Positions 10,991 through 21,661 of a stretch of DNA of 64,000 bases are shown here, one piece after another. This stretch comes from Apoda limacodes (Eukaryota > Arthropoda > Insecta > Lepidoptera > Limacodidae). The first letter of the stretch is position 1; each line of letters begins with the position of its first letter. The position numbers were made by a program, and so were the translations under genes. The DNA is taken from the NCBI GenBank assembly GCA_946406115.1, contig OX291553.1, positions 1,307,001 to 1,371,000 of the forward strand. Reading direction: 5' to 3'. The notes below the pieces were generated by a model. That model did no database searches and was not told where the DNA came from. It saw only the letters and a list, made by a program, of their open reading frames with translations.

Positions 10991-11640
10991 ACCGGCACGG
11001 CAAATTTTGTTCACCTTGATCTCTACGGTATTGCTTGGTACCTGTGTGTTGATATCCTTGCTGATTAAAATGGGCTGAATGCGGGCGGCGGCCACGGCTG
11101 GTCGGCCCCCGAAATTGTGTATCGTCACCCGAGATACAAGAGCAATAAAGTTCAACAGCATCGATTAATTTTTCAACAGTTTCGGTTTTATTGTCGAGTT
11201 CCGAAATTTAATTAGAAGCTATCAATATAGCTATATCAAATCTAAAAATTATAGTCTTACTTGATGAACTCGGTCGGATGATGAAAGTCGGACTTTTCCA
11301 TTTTTGTCAGACTATCTGATGATTCACTACAAAAATGTTTTATTTTATTAAGGAAACAATCCGATTTATCTATGATGGCATCAAAAATTCTAAAGACACC
11401 TTGTCATAAGTCTCTGGATTAATTTCAGAAAATATTGAATGTAAATTATTATATAAAGTAGTCGCCTTTTCAAATTCACTGGACGTGTAAGATTTCCTAG
11501 CTATACGTGTATCCAAGCCTAATTTCCTAATTATTTCCTAAAATATTGAAGAGTTGGGACTTCATAACAATCAAAGGATATTTATATTAATACAAAAGCA
11601 TCATACTATATGCTTATAATTATAAGTTTAATTATGTTAG
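10991..11640 (-). pseudogene. Decayed gag-like segment of the Gypsy element
   Basis: Read on the minus strand from about 11640 to 10991, broken frames give KSYTSSEFEKATTLYNNLHS, then IIFRFDIAILIASN followed by ISELDNKTETVEKLIDAVELY, then an arginine/glutamine-rich stretch (TSRGRRPHSAHFNQQGYQ). This resembles the N-terminal Gag domain and basic nucleocapsid of an insect Gypsy family whose Gag contains a VEKLIDA-ELY segment. Stops interrupt it. Where Gypsy ends and LINE-A begins (10985-11000) is uncertain. Confidence 0.5.
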
Positions 11641-11729
11641 ACAATAATTAATCCTATTCACAACACCACTTTTCTTCCTGACTGTACGAAGCTGGGCCAG
11701 CTAGCCAGCCTGCCAGTTTGCGCTCGCGT

Positions 11730-12008
11730 TTAGGGGTGCTGCTGATCTCCCCTTACGGTCACTGGTGTATCCTCCCGTGTGCGTCGTGAGAAACGTAGAG
11801 CTGTCCTCCGTAACATTTCTCTCACAATTTGCCTGTTTATGAAGTTTGAATGCTTTTTCGAAACAAATTTGTAGAATCCGTAAGCTGCGGCGATTACGAG
11901 AATGACTACTACAACCAATATAATTATAAAATTGGTATCAGCTTGGTTATATGTATTTTGGTTAATAATTTGCGTATCTTTCTGAGGTTTCGAAGCTGAT
12001 TTCCCCAT
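11730..12008 (-). CDS. Small predicted N-myristoylated, single-pass membrane protein upstream of Gypsy gag
   Basis: This intact 92-residue frame starts MGKSASKPQKD, a good N-myristoylation context (G2, S6, basic residues). It then has a polar region with QIINQNTYNQADTN, one strong hydrophobic segment at about residues 27-47 (FIIILVVVVILVIAAAYGFY) and a basic tail (EMLRRTALRFSRRTRE). It is the only undamaged frame in this element. Small proteins of this layout are found, as I recall, just upstream of gag in some insect Gypsy elements, and the position here fits. The function is unknown; membrane targeting is inferred from sequence alone. It might instead be unrelated to the Gypsy element. Confidence 0.6.
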   Translation of the reverse strand: MGKSASKPQKDTQIINQNTYNQADTNFIIILVVVVILVIAAAYGFYKFVSKKHSNFINRQIVREMLRRTALRFSRRTREDTPVTVRGDQQHP

Positions 12009-12330
12009 TTTTATCTCTTATAAATATAATATAATTCAATTTTAATAATTTAACATTGTATAACTTGCGATTAGTCCATGATCCAACTCAAAATATAGGT
12101 ATGTCTTGATTTCTTCTAATTTTCCTATAATTTTTATATTCCTATATTTAATAATTCTTCGAAGTTATTATGTTAACTGGTCTTCTTAATGTCTTTTTTT
12201 TTTCATCTTCATGTAATTTTCATAATTAACGCTTAAAATTTAACACACATAGTTCCATAGACATATTTTCAGTCTTTTGTAGTTAGTTCATCGTATTTCT
12301 ATATATATTTATAATGTGCACTAATCACGG
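12009..12330. other. AT-rich spacer
   Basis: Sequence upstream of the small membrane-protein frame, expected to hold the leader or 5' LTR of the Gypsy element if any survives. I cannot delimit one. Confidence 0.4.
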
Positions 12331-12334
12331 AATT

Positions 12335-12600
12335 TGCTGACACGCGGAGCCTTGACGTGCTTTGAATTGTCACGCGGGAAGACGGCCGAGCACGGCTTAC
12401 TATGGACGCTTACTCTATGCCAGCGGGAAGCGCTGGCTTGGCAGGGTCGCCATGTTGCAATAAAACAAGCGGATTCTTCAAGAGTTCGTTTGTTACTGAA
12501 TAACCTGAGATTACACACTTTTTTATATACTACTACTACAGACGGGGAAGCGCTCAGCGCTTTGGGGCGTTTTGTTTCAGAATCTGAAAGAGATTTCAAT
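12335..12600 (+). repeat. Possible LTR fragment (shares its end with 2.65 kb)
   Basis: A relatively GC-rich block (12340-12450) is followed at 12457-12531 by the same sequence as 2645-2728, including AATAAA. A GC-rich upstream part followed by a poly-A signal and a shared end is what a U3-R-U5 would look like. There is no paired LTR or coding region in the right orientation, so this is tentative. Frames on both strands here (12321-12632) have no recognisable protein content. Confidence 0.35.
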
Positions 12601-12625
12601 GCGGAGGCCGAAGTTTTTTGAGGTT

Positions 12626-12775
12626 TTACCACCTAGGTACAGCGCCTTTATCGTTCATATTCGAGTTAGAGTCAAAGAGACTGCCCAGTATATCGGTTTT
12701 GTCTTTTGCACTATGGGCCAAGTCACCATCGGTTTTTCGCAGTGATGGTAACGACGACTGGCAAAAATTACTTAA
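12626..12775 (-). mobile_element. LINE-A fragment (EN-RT linker)
   Basis: On the minus strand it reads FCQSSLPSLRKTDGDLAHSAKDKTDILGSLFDSNSNMNDKGAVP, with the same residues as the linker of LINE-A at 49690-49820. Both ends are abrupt. Confidence 0.85.
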
Positions 12776-13195
12776 GTTAATGAATTTGTAAGTTTTATGT
12801 ATAAAATTGGTAGCAAGTATAAATTTATAAACTGATGTAAAAGAATGAAAGAATAAAATCATAACAAACTTAACAGACAAATTTTAAAATAAATAAAAAT
12901 ATTAACGTTCGAAAAACGGTACTAAATCGCTTGGCGCTACGAATTCGAACAAAAACATTTTACAAATTTTTTAATTATCCGCAATAATTCTTATTCTGCG
13001 GAATTCTCACTTAATGTGTACACGACACATACTTAGCTGGGTTTTTTGTAACATTAATTTTTTTTGATGGTATATAATGTATGTTCCCCAATTATGATAT
13101 TTACTCTATTATTGATGTTCACGCATAACTTTGCCGTTTGTTAACCAATTTTATCTTTTTTACATACAGGTATGCAAAGGATCCAGAATTGTCTG
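12776..13195. other. AT-rich spacer
   Basis: No gene or repeat recognised. Confidence 0.4.
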
Positions 13196-13292
13196 AATGA
13201 CCAGGTGTTGCAAGCGACCATAGGCTGCGGTGACTGCTTATCGTCAGGCGGACCGCAAGCTTTTTTCCTACCTTAGTGGTATAAAAAAAGCA
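13196..13292 (+). mobile_element. LINE-A 3' tail scrap
   Basis: GGTGTTGCAAGCGACCATAGG through GACTGCTTATCGTCAGGCGG to CCTTAGTGGTATAAAAAAAG matches the last ~90 bp and short A tail of LINE-A in plus orientation. The start of the insert is not defined. Confidence 0.8.
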
Positions 13293-13560
13293 TATGAAGT
13301 ATTAAAAAAAAGTATATTATAAATTTTGCTTTTGCCTAGTGTACTGAGTATTTTTCATTTTCAACACATGTGCAAAGTTCGAAAGCGTGTACCTTTTGCA
13401 TTCGCTTGTAATAATAGTCAGTTAAATAATTAGAATTGGTTTTTATTTAGTGCATTGACTATAAGTTGTAGCAAAAAGTCAAAAAAAATACAACTACAAA
13501 ACGGTGAAGAGTGGTTAACTTAACACCATTGCCTGCAACGTTTTTGTTAGTATAATAAGT

Positions 13561-14745
13561 TAAAGTCAAAGTCAAAATGGTTTATTCAAATAAGGATTTT
13601 ACAATCACTTTTGAATCGTCAAAGTTATAAAATATTATTTTTTGAACCCTCCCACCTTCCCGCCGGTTCACAATGTTGTTGATTTCTACCGAGAAGAATC
13701 CGGCAAGAAACTCTTTTAAAAACACTATCAATAATAAAAATAAACTAAAATACAATTAATGTTTTAAATAAAAAAAATTTAGTCGTACAATTTTATGTTA
13801 TTTCCATTTTAATTTAGTTTACCTATGCATCCTGTAATTGCGCATCATCAGTCCCAAGGATTTTTATCATTTACATAGTCTGAAATATTGTAGTATGCCT
13901 TTTTACAAAGTACCTGCTTGATAAAAGATTTAAATTTACTTATTGATAGTTTTTGAATTTTATTGGGAACTTTGTTGTAACAGTGTGTACATTGCCCCAT
14001 AAAAGAGTTCCTTTTTTGTGTAGACGTGTATCATGCACCAACAGCTTATTTTTACTTCTAGTATTTACTTTGTGAACGTCACTTTTCTTTCTGAAACTAT
14101 TGATATTTTTATGTACATATAAAAGATTTTCATATATGTACTGCGACACTAAAGTTAAAATTTTTTCTTCCCTAAACCTATCCCTCAGAGATATCCTAGA
14201 TCCTAATTTATAAATAGCACGAATTGCCCTTTTTTGTGACAAAAATATTGTATTTACATCAGCAGCGCTACCCCACAATAGGATACCATATGTCATTAAA
14301 CTATGGAAATAGCTAAAATATACTATTTTTGCAGTGTCGACATCGGTCAATTGTCTTATTTTCTTGATCGCATACACAGCAGAGCTAAGTTTTTTGGCTA
14401 GGTTATGAATATGAGGACCCCATTGAAGTTTGGAGTCCAGCGTTATGCCAAGAAAGACTGTTGAATTAACAAGTTCTAATTGCTCGCCATTAAGTGACTA
14501 ACATTTGGTAATGTAAATTTTACACATTTGGTTTTTTTTTTCATTAAGTAACAAATTATTAGCGTTAAACCAATTTACAATTTTAGAAAGGGCATTATTT
14601 AATTCATTATAATATGTCTGTCGTCTCTTAACTTTAAAAAGCAAAGAGGTGTCATCAGCAAATAAGACAAAAGCATGGTTTTTTACATTATATGGGAGAT
14701 CATTAATGTAAATAAGAAATAGAAAAGGACCTAAAATTGAACCCT
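13561..14745 (-). mobile_element. LINE-B copy 1, 5'-truncated (RT end, C-terminus, 3' UTR)
   Basis: The minus-strand 145-residue frame at 13940-14377 reads YAIKKIRQLTDVDTAKIVYF, FHSLMTYGILLWGSAAD, KRAIRAIYKLGSRISLRDRF and SQYIYENLLYVHKN. This is the post-RT domain of a Jockey/CR1-type LINE. Upstream (14400-14740), broken frames give LFADDTSLLF (the RT catalytic box as F-A-D-D) and STVFLGITLDSKLQWGPHI. The 3' UTR at 13561-13930 contains AAGTCAAAATGGTTTATTCA and an ACCGAGAAGAATCCGGCAAG motif. It is 5' truncated near 14745. The same family recurs at 17330-18835. Confidence 0.85.
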
Positions 14746-14799
14746 TTTTATATTGTGACTATATCTAATTTATTTGTTTTTAGATGCTAAAAAATAGAC

Positions 14800-15250
14800 C
14801 TAGGAAAACGCCGACGGCGGCATAGTCTTCGGAAACATTGGACAAGGCTCTAAAGCTGATGAATTATGGAAAATTTATGAGAACTACGTAACTGTACCTA
14901 AGACACAGACTCCATTCTCGTTGGGATAAACAGAATACTACGCAGATTAGAACGACTGGAGCTCGAGCTGGAAACAGATCCAGATCATCCAGCAGACGCC
15001 TAGACCAACAACCAAGAGCAGGGAGCATCCCTCGCCGCACACCAATTAAACCAGGTGGATTATGCTATCCGCATCGCCATTACAGTGCCAATGCCCGTAC
15101 CTGCCACCCACTATGCAGCTGGACCAGCCAGCCGCACTCGAACGCAGCAGCCGAAAAACTAACTGCCGTACAGTGCACGGAGCATGACTGCACGTTCCTG
15201 TTCAGCAGCCGCCTCATCGTTCGAGACTAGGGTACGGGATTTCAGTATAC
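14800..15250 (+). mobile_element. Gypsy gag (nucleocapsid end) scrap of a second family
   Basis: In one plus-strand frame, 14955-15230 reads TGARAGNRSRSSSRRLDQQ, PRRTPIKPGGLCYPHRHY and ANARTCHPLCSW, then CTEHDCTFLFSSRLIVRD. A C-x3-H-x7-C-x3-C spaced basic segment just before a protease lead-in is typical of mag-like Gypsy Gag-Pol junctions. A neighbouring frame gives INRILRRLERLELELE. The piece stops before the protease active site. It is a different family from the 5.9-12 kb Gypsy and has no LTRs. Confidence 0.55.
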
Positions 15251-15356
15251 GCCGCTAACGGCACAGAAAAATAAAACGTACGGCTCGAAAGTCATCACTT
15301 TAAACTTAAACCTTCGTCGCCATTTCACTTGGTCTTTTGTTATTTATTGGTTTTTA

Positions 15357-16355
15357 AGAGAGGTAGGGCACAGTAAGTACTCGCTCGAATAAGCCGCCCA
15401 AACAATTAAAGCGGGGCATAGCGAGTACTAGCTCGAATGAGCAGCCTGCACTGGGGAAGTACCTCCACTTTACAGAAATTTCTACCATCGCACCACTCGC
15501 CATCAGCAGGGAATTCATTCTCACACTTTAGAACCGAAATGGTCGCCTACAGTGTGGTTTCAGAGAAACTTCCTCCCGCGAACGCTTGGATTGTGGAATG
15601 AGCTCCCTGCCAAGGTTTTCTCTAAGGACTACAGTATGGGGTTCTTCAAGAAAGATGTTATTGGATATTTGAAGGGTCAGCAACGCGTGAGTGATACTTC
15701 TGGGGTTGCAAGTGTCTATAGGCCACGGTAACTGCTTACCATCAGGCGGACCGTGTGCTTGTTTGCCACCTTAGTGGCATAAAAAAAAAAAAAAAACCTC
15801 AGCCATAATAACGCTAACATTGAGAAGTGTTGTGTTCCTGGCGGTAAGTAAGGCTGCCAGAGCTCCTGAGGATTCGCTGCGTGAACAGCGGTTGATCGGC
15901 GGTGCTTGTTGCTGTCATTGCTTGGCGTAGACGTTGCGTGTTGGTGCAGCGGTAAGGGAGACCTGATAAAACGGCTGACCGCTGGCCGCCCGCAGGTGGA
16001 ACGGGTTCCCGAACTCAGAGATCACTTAATCACCCTAGCCCAAGCCCTTCTGCCCGCCGTGCCAGCAACCGCATTATCTGTGTCGAGCTTCGGTAGTTTT
16101 AGTACCGCATTTTTCCTCTAAGCTGTCAGTACAGTGAATCCTCATATTAAGACTAAGTAACTTTTGCCAGGCCAGGAAAAATAATAAAAAAAGGGTTTTT
16201 ATAGCAGCTAATCCATTCACATTTAATGTGCACATTTGTAACATTAGGGGTATTCACGCAAATATTAACACAGTCCACCACCATCTGGAGACTGCGCAGC
16301 CGACCATTCTTATTCTAACGGAGATACAGATATCCTGCCCAGCCGATTCATCATA
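15357..16355 (+). mobile_element. LINE-A copy 2: 5' UTR and ORF start, 3'-truncated, with another LINE-A inside
   Basis: It begins AAGAGAGGTAGGGCACAG, the same 5' terminus as the LINE-A copies at 37567 and 51603. It runs through the 5' UTR (GTACTCGCTCGAATAAGC, then ACCGCTGGCCGCCCGCAGG) into the first ~30 codons of the ORF (AACATTAGGGGTATTCACGC, then GAGATACAGATATCCTGCCC) and stops abruptly near 16350. The 5' UTR is split at 15478 by a separate 3'-end fragment of the same family. The 5' UTR resumes at about 15798. The 71-residue frame at 15906-16121 is inside this UTR and is not considered real. Confidence 0.88.
15479..15797 (+). mobile_element. LINE-A 3'-end insertion nested in a LINE-A 5' UTR
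   Basis: It begins in the C-terminal coding part (ACCATCGCACCACTCGCCATC), runs through GAGCTCCCTGCCAAGGTTTTC and the 3' UTR (CCACCTTAGTGGCATAA) and ends in a 16-A tail. The host 5' UTR sequence is interrupted at TTTACAGAAA and continues after the A tail with CCTCAGCCATAATAACG. This is a typical 5'-truncated, poly-A-tailed LINE insertion. Confidence 0.88.
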
Positions 16356-16744
16356 ACTTGTTATCACCGCTGCAAGAATGCAACACAAATTGCATCCATA
16401 AACATTAATATAAAAATGCATAATTTTTGTCATGTAATGTTTGGTAATAATAAGTTAATATTAAGTATATATTTACACAATAAAAACTATTTTCCTGATA
16501 GGGACTAGTTTATATTTAAAAATCATGTAATAACAATAAGTGTAAAATTGTATTAAGTTAGGTAAAAGTAGAGTAGGTTTGTTTCATTTCCCCTCCTTAC
16601 TATTTGTTGATTTTAAAAATAATATTGTGTAAGTACCGACATGTTGTCGACTTTGTACGCAACACTATCCCCAAAAAAGCGGGAATTTTAGTTTGATATA
16701 TGTATGTAAAACATATGCCATTTGTTGTGCAAAAATGTACAAAT
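16356..16744. other. AT-rich spacer
   Basis: No gene recognised. Confidence 0.4.
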
Positions 16745-16965
16745 TCAAATTTAAATTCAATATAATTTATTCAGTTTAGGCTACAATAATTGAGCACTTA
16801 TGAATGTCACTACGCCATCGGTTCGTAAGTCTACAGGGCGGGAGACCTAGTACTGAGAAGAACCGGCAAGAAACTCAGCAAGGGCATTTCTTTTCTCCCT
16901 TTCTCTTACAGCGTCCAATTAAAATATTGGAAAATGCCCTCCCTATCATAAAAGGACACTTTCCA
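16745..16965 (-). mobile_element. LINE 3' UTR-like fragment
   Basis: AAATTCAATATAATTTATTCAG, then ACTGAGAAGAACCGGCAAGAA and CTCAGCAAGGGCATT, matches in style the 3' UTR of LINE-B (ATGGTTTATTCA, then GAGAAGAATCCGGCAAGAAACTC at 13582-13710). It probably comes from a related Jockey-type family in minus orientation. No coding part is attached. Confidence 0.5.
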
Positions 16966-17329
16966 TTACAAATATAAAAAAACATGAAATATAAAGCACA
17001 AGCACAACATAAAAAAGTATCTAATATTTATGTATTCGTCACTAAGAAATAATCAATGTCTTACAGAATTAATAAACAAAACAAAAAAGTAAGACTAAAT
17101 ACTAAGAATACAAAGAAGTTTGCAAGAGCAGACCAGCCTCCACAGGCGGCACCCGTTCACGAGTATGACACATGAATCAGCCATCGCTTCGCTCAACCAT
17201 GTTTTAGGGAACGTAACGACCCGACACACACGCCACCACCGCAGAGATTCTTTGAGAGAGCATGACACACTCAAGCAACTCCAATAAAACTTCGATTGTA
17301 CTAGTTACAATGTGTGTTAGTAAAGAAAC
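16966..17329. other. Spacer, nothing recognised
   Basis: Includes GCACCCGTTCACGAGTATGA and other unique-looking sequence near 17110-17290, with no frame of note. Confidence 0.4.
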
Positions 17330-17706
17330 AAAATATAAGAGGAGAAGATTGGAAGGTTCGTAATGCTTTACTACCGAGAAGCACCGCCAATAAACTCACT
17401 AGTTAATATTTTATACATCATATAAAAATACAATATAGCCTTACACTAGGTAATAACATAATGTTTTAATTTTAAAAAAATATTTCAAATGCCCCAATAC
17501 AAATCAATTAAGTTCTAATTTTTCCAAGCATTTTTATCATTTATGTATTCTAAAGCGTTGTAATAGCTTTTCTTCATTAAACTATCTTCGACCTATATAT
17601 TAAAAATTTATTTGAGGGTAAATTAACCACATGTTCTGGAATTTTATTGTAGAAAAATATACTTTGTATTGCGAAAGAGCACCTTCTGAAGACGACATTT
17701 TGGAAC

Positions 17707-17775
17707 TACCAATTTATCCTTATTCCTTGTATTAACACTGTGGAGGTTAATACAAGCAATAAGGATAAATTGGTA
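17707..17775. repeat. Hairpin with 30-bp arms
   Basis: The left arm 17707-17736 (starting TACCAATTTATCCTTATT) and right arm 17746-17775 (ending ATAAGGATAAATTGGTA) are inverted copies around a 9-nt loop, with at most one or two mismatches. Confidence 0.9.
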
Positions 17776-18344
17776 TTTTAGCAAATAAGTGACAATTTTG
17801 GCGTACAAACATTATACAAGCGAAGATATATTGGCAAGGAATAGTTAAAATATCAATTTCCCTAAATAGTTCCCTAAGAGAAATTCGAGGTCTTATTTAT
17901 AAATTGACCGTACTGCTCTCGTTTGCAAAATAAAGACTGTATCAATATCAGCTGCCGTACCCCAAAGCAAAATGCCATAAGACATGACGGAATGGAAATA
18001 GCTAAAGTAGACCAAGCGAGCAGTGTCAACATCTGTAAGCTGCCTAACTTTCCTAACTGCATAGGCAGCTGAACTAAGTTTTTCTGCAAGAACTGAAATG
18101 TGAGGGTTCCACTGCAGCCTATGGTCTAATGCCATACCTAGAAACACTGTTGAGTCTAATAGTTCTATTTCTTCTCCGTTTAGGGATAATTTTGTACTTA
18201 TGTTTCTGACATTTGGCATCATTAATTTTAAACACTTAGTTTTTTCGCATTAAGAAGTAAATTATTTGCCGTAAACCACTGAAGAACCTGAGAAAGCGCA
18301 CTACTTACATCGTCAAAATTAGTTTAATTTCTATCAACTTTAAA

Positions 18345-18824
18345 TTAAAGAGATGTGTCATCAGCAAATAGTACAATCTTGCACAGCTTCTCCACAAAGA
18401 AAGGCAAGTCATTTATGTAAATTAAAAATAAAAAAGGACCTAAAATAAAACCTTGAGGAACTTCTAATTTTACTTCAGAGTCATTGGATTTTACTTCATT
18501 GATTTGAACCTTCTGCATTCTACTACTCAAATATGAGCGGATAAGCTCAAGAGCCAAATCTGCAATACCATAATGACTCAGTTCCCGTATAAGAGTTTCA
18601 TGTTGCACGCAGTCGAAAGCCTTTGATAGATCACAGAAGATACCAGTAGCATTTTGTGACTGTTCCCAAGCAGCAAATATATGCTGTATAAGGGCAACTC
18701 CTGCGTCAGTTGTGGAACGCCCTTTTGTAAAACCAAACTGTTGAGGATGAGGTACATAGGTATCTACACCGTTACGGTAAGTAGTATGGTTAGGGCGCAA
18801 AAAACATGTAAACTTATGAAACAC
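18345..18824 (-). pseudogene. LINE-B reverse transcriptase palm fragment
   Basis: See motifs above: the DLSKAFD and FADD aspartates are present, so the visible catalytic core is intact, but there is no endonuclease. The frame breaks just after FADDTSL, and the start is truncated at an unrelated KFTCFLRPNHTT segment. Confidence 0.85.
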
Positions 18825-18835
18825 AATAGCTTATA

Positions 18836-19794
18836 ATTCAGCAACCGGGTTACATAAGATAAAGATAAATATATCACTAGATACCTCTCATAGGCATCTA
18901 CCAAGATAAATAGGTTTCATACAGGTAACTTTAAGCCCTGAAGTACAGGAGCACAAGGAAAATCCTGAAAACTTATATCACACATTTTTTCATGATATAA
19001 CATACTGACAGACACCAAAAACACTGAAAGGTATGTCCGAATGTTAGGTCCATTTTTTGACGTATAGCACAAAGTCTGTAGTTATCTAGTATAGGCAGAA
19101 AGCCCTGAGAGCTAGAATTCCAGCTCTTCTCTCACTACGGCCTAACCGTAGACGATAGAACATACCACTATACGTCGTTGGAACCGCCTCCGAAAGCTCT
19201 ATCTTAGGACACCTAAATCGTCATTATAGCTCCTACCGTTTGGCTATAAAACCTTAAAATGTAAAACAACGTTATTTTATAATCAAGCTGCAAATCGTGT
19301 GACTGTGATGGCAATAGCCGATAGAGACCCCAACTGTCAGTAGCGATTTATAGCTAGGTAGATATACCTACACTTCCGATATATGTCTATATCGACTACT
19401 ATATATTGTCTTTCACTAAGTTTTTGTTTGGGCTAGATTTTCAGTCACCACAGTAAGTACAATAAGTTAAGTACTAAATCTAGAAGGTTCTATGGAACAA
19501 CCTCTTCCTCTGATGGGGTTTTTTATTTTTATTATAAATATAGAACAAAATTTTAATTTGCATTCAGTCAATCAAGAAGCTTCAAAAAGTATCCATCAGA
19601 TACTAATATATAATGTTCAAAGTGAAATATTTGTAAATATGTGTTAGAATAAAGTTAGAAGCATAAGTTAAATAAAAAATAGAATCGGTCTGTTGTGTGC
19701 ATATACGCGTTTTCCTTATATCTCAAGCGCCTCAGAAGAAACTCTTGTCACGGGCAAAACCTTGTGCCACAGATTTCGAAGGGTCTGACTGCAC
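18836..19794. other. Unique-looking spacer
   Basis: No long frame. Short palindromic patches such as CCGATATATGTCTATATCG (about 19377-19395) occur. Nothing can be assigned. Confidence 0.4.
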
Positions 19795-21661
19795 ATAACT
19801 ACATTATCCCGGCCACAAACTAGAGCACAATTTTGTGAGTCGTGCCGGTCTTTATATGTTCGTCCGGGAGGATATATGCTACGCCGCCTTCATAGCCTTG
19901 AATACCTGTCGATAGTGTGGGTGCGCGTAGAACACGGCGACCACACTCGTATTTATGCGTGCCTATATAGGTCTCGTAGCGGTGACACGGACGTAGCTCG
20001 ACTCTTCACGCACCTAAGCTTGAAGACTTACAAAGTTCTAGAGCAATATCTCACAGCAGAACTAGTTATTTTGGGAGACCTCAACGCCCACCATCATGAG
20101 TGGCTCAGTTTTCGAACTTATAACTACGCAGGGATATCTGCTTATGAATTTGCTCTGACCTATGGATTTTCTTAGCTGGTACTTTCTCCAACTAGAATAC
20201 CTGATATAGAAGACCATACGAGCTCCTCACTGAATCTTCTGCTGACTACACGTCCGGACGGATATTCCATCTCAGTGGATGCACCTCTTGGCTCCTCGAA
20301 CCACTGTCTCGTTCGGACTCAAGTGTCATGCACACATCCCGATCCATCTGGACCAAATCCAACCGGTGCCCAAAAAGGGCAATGGATCAGATCCATCGAA
20401 TTATAGGTCTATCACTATTACCTCCCTCCTCTCCAAGGTTATGGAGCGTGTGATCAACACACAGCTTGTAAGATACCTAGAATAACAGGACTTGGTTAGT
20501 GACCGTCAATATGGCTTTCGCCACGGTCGCTGAATTGGTGACCTTCTAGTGTATCTCACACACCAATGGGCACTAGCCATTGAGAGTCAGGGGTAGGCAT
20601 TGAAGGCTGGACATAGCGAAGGCGGGTGTGGAACTGGGGTCTTCTATCAAAGTTGCCATTTTATGGAGTGCCCGAGCGTTTGTGCAAATGAGTGGCTAGC
20701 CTTTTGTCCAGCAGACGTAAACGAGCCGTAGTTAACGGTAGATGCTCTGATAGCATGGACATTAATGCTGGTGTCCCGCAAGGCTCTGTGCTGCCTCTTA
20801 CGCTGTTTGTACTGCATATCAATGGCAAGTTGGATGTCAACAACATACATTGCTGTGCAGATGACACTACTGGAGACGCCTATTTCACGGGTCGTGCAAA
20901 CATCCCTCGTTCCGTTGTGAAAGAAAACCGTCTGGTCTGATTCAAGCTTATTAAGACACAAGTTAACCTCTAAGAAAACCCCATTCAATGTGGTCCAACA
21001 ATTCCATAACACTCCCCTCTCCATCTCCAAGAGCTTTGGAATTCTTGGTGTTGCCATCTCCAGCGGTGTTCAGTTCCGAGATCATTTGCAAGACAAGGTG
21101 AAGCTGGCATCCGAAAAACTTGGTGTACTCAACAGAGCGAGGCAGGGCTTTACATCGGGGCAGAGGTTACTGCTTTACAAGCCGGGTGCACCCAGATACC
21201 AGCTTGGCCCTTTTGACTCGGTTTGACGACGGGCTGTAAGAATTGTCGACGATCCCAAAGTCACTTGCCGTATCGACCCTTTAAGTCTGAGAAGAGACAT
21301 TGCCGCCCTGTGTGTTTTCTACCGCTTGTACAATGGGATGTGTTTCAAGGAAGTGTTCGAAATGATGACCACGGCTACTTTCACCATCGTACCGCTAGCC
21401 ATCGGCAGGGAATTAATTCTCAGTCTTTATAACCGAAATGGTCGCGTACAGTGTGGTTTCAGAGAAACTTCCTCCTGCTAACGCTTGTGATGTCGAATAA
21501 GCTCCCTGCCAAGATTTTCTCTAACTACATTACTGGGTTTTTGAAGGGGCGGCAACGCGTGAGTGATACCCCTCGTGTCACAAGCGTCCATAGGCTACGT
21601 TGACTGCTTACAATCAGGCGGACCGTAAGCTTGTTTGCATCCTTTGTGGTATAAAAAAAAT
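19795..21661 (+). mobile_element. LINE-A copy 3, internally deleted, with A tail
   Basis: The plus-strand EN part at 19800-20330 has LHSLEYLSIVWVRVEHGDH, ELVILGDLNAHHHEWLS (the usual GDFN is GDLN here) and an SSNHCL segment where the catalytic motif is normally SSDHC. At about 20345-20355 it jumps to RT (PVPKKGNGSDPSNYRS, MERVINTQLVRYLE), losing about 1 kb. RT continues with NAGVPQGSVLPLTLFVLHIN and HCCADDTTGDA (YADD changed to CADD), then the tail domain, 3' UTR and ATAAAAAAAATT. Many stops. Dead copy. Confidence 0.88.

Larger units (their letters stand above)
5866..12008 (-). mobile_element. Ty3/Gypsy LTR retrotransposon remnant, interrupted by LINE-A
   Basis: On the minus strand the order is: a small membrane-protein ORF (11730-12008), gag remnants (about 11640-11000 and 8173-8040), an aspartic protease (7838-8083), reverse transcriptase (7545-6382) and RNase H (6348-5866). 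This is the Ty3/Gypsy order. Integrase and both LTRs were not found, so the 3' part is deleted at the AT-rich block below 5866. A LINE-A copy (8174 to about 10990) lies between the gag pieces. Stops and frameshifts in every domain make it inactive. The gag assignment is weaker than that of pol. Confidence 0.8.
17330..18835 (-). mobile_element. LINE-B copy 2, 5'-truncated, RT well preserved
   Basis: The 159-residue minus-strand frame at 18345-18824 is the RT palm: QFGFTKGRSTTDAGVALIQH, TGIFCDLSKAFDCVQHETLI (motif A aspartate), KLEVPQGFILGPFLFLIYIND and VLFADDTSL (the catalytic A-D-D). The frame 17893-18222 continues with DSTVFLGMALDHRLQWNPHI, KVRQLTDVDTARLVYFSYFH, GILLWGTAADIDTV and RAVRSIYK. 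A stop or frame change lies near 18340-18230, and the C-terminus below 17890 decays. A perfect 30-bp-arm hairpin (17707-17775) lies in the C-terminal/3' part. Confidence 0.88.

Noticed and set aside
12321..12632. Two opposite ~100-residue frames
   Set aside because: No recognisable content. They overlap a repeat shared with 2.65 kb and look like chance frames in GC-richer, LTR-like sequence.
15906..16121. A 71-residue plus-strand frame, plus frames at 51227-51659
   Set aside because: They lie in the 5' UTR of LINE-A and are not conserved as frames between the two copies.
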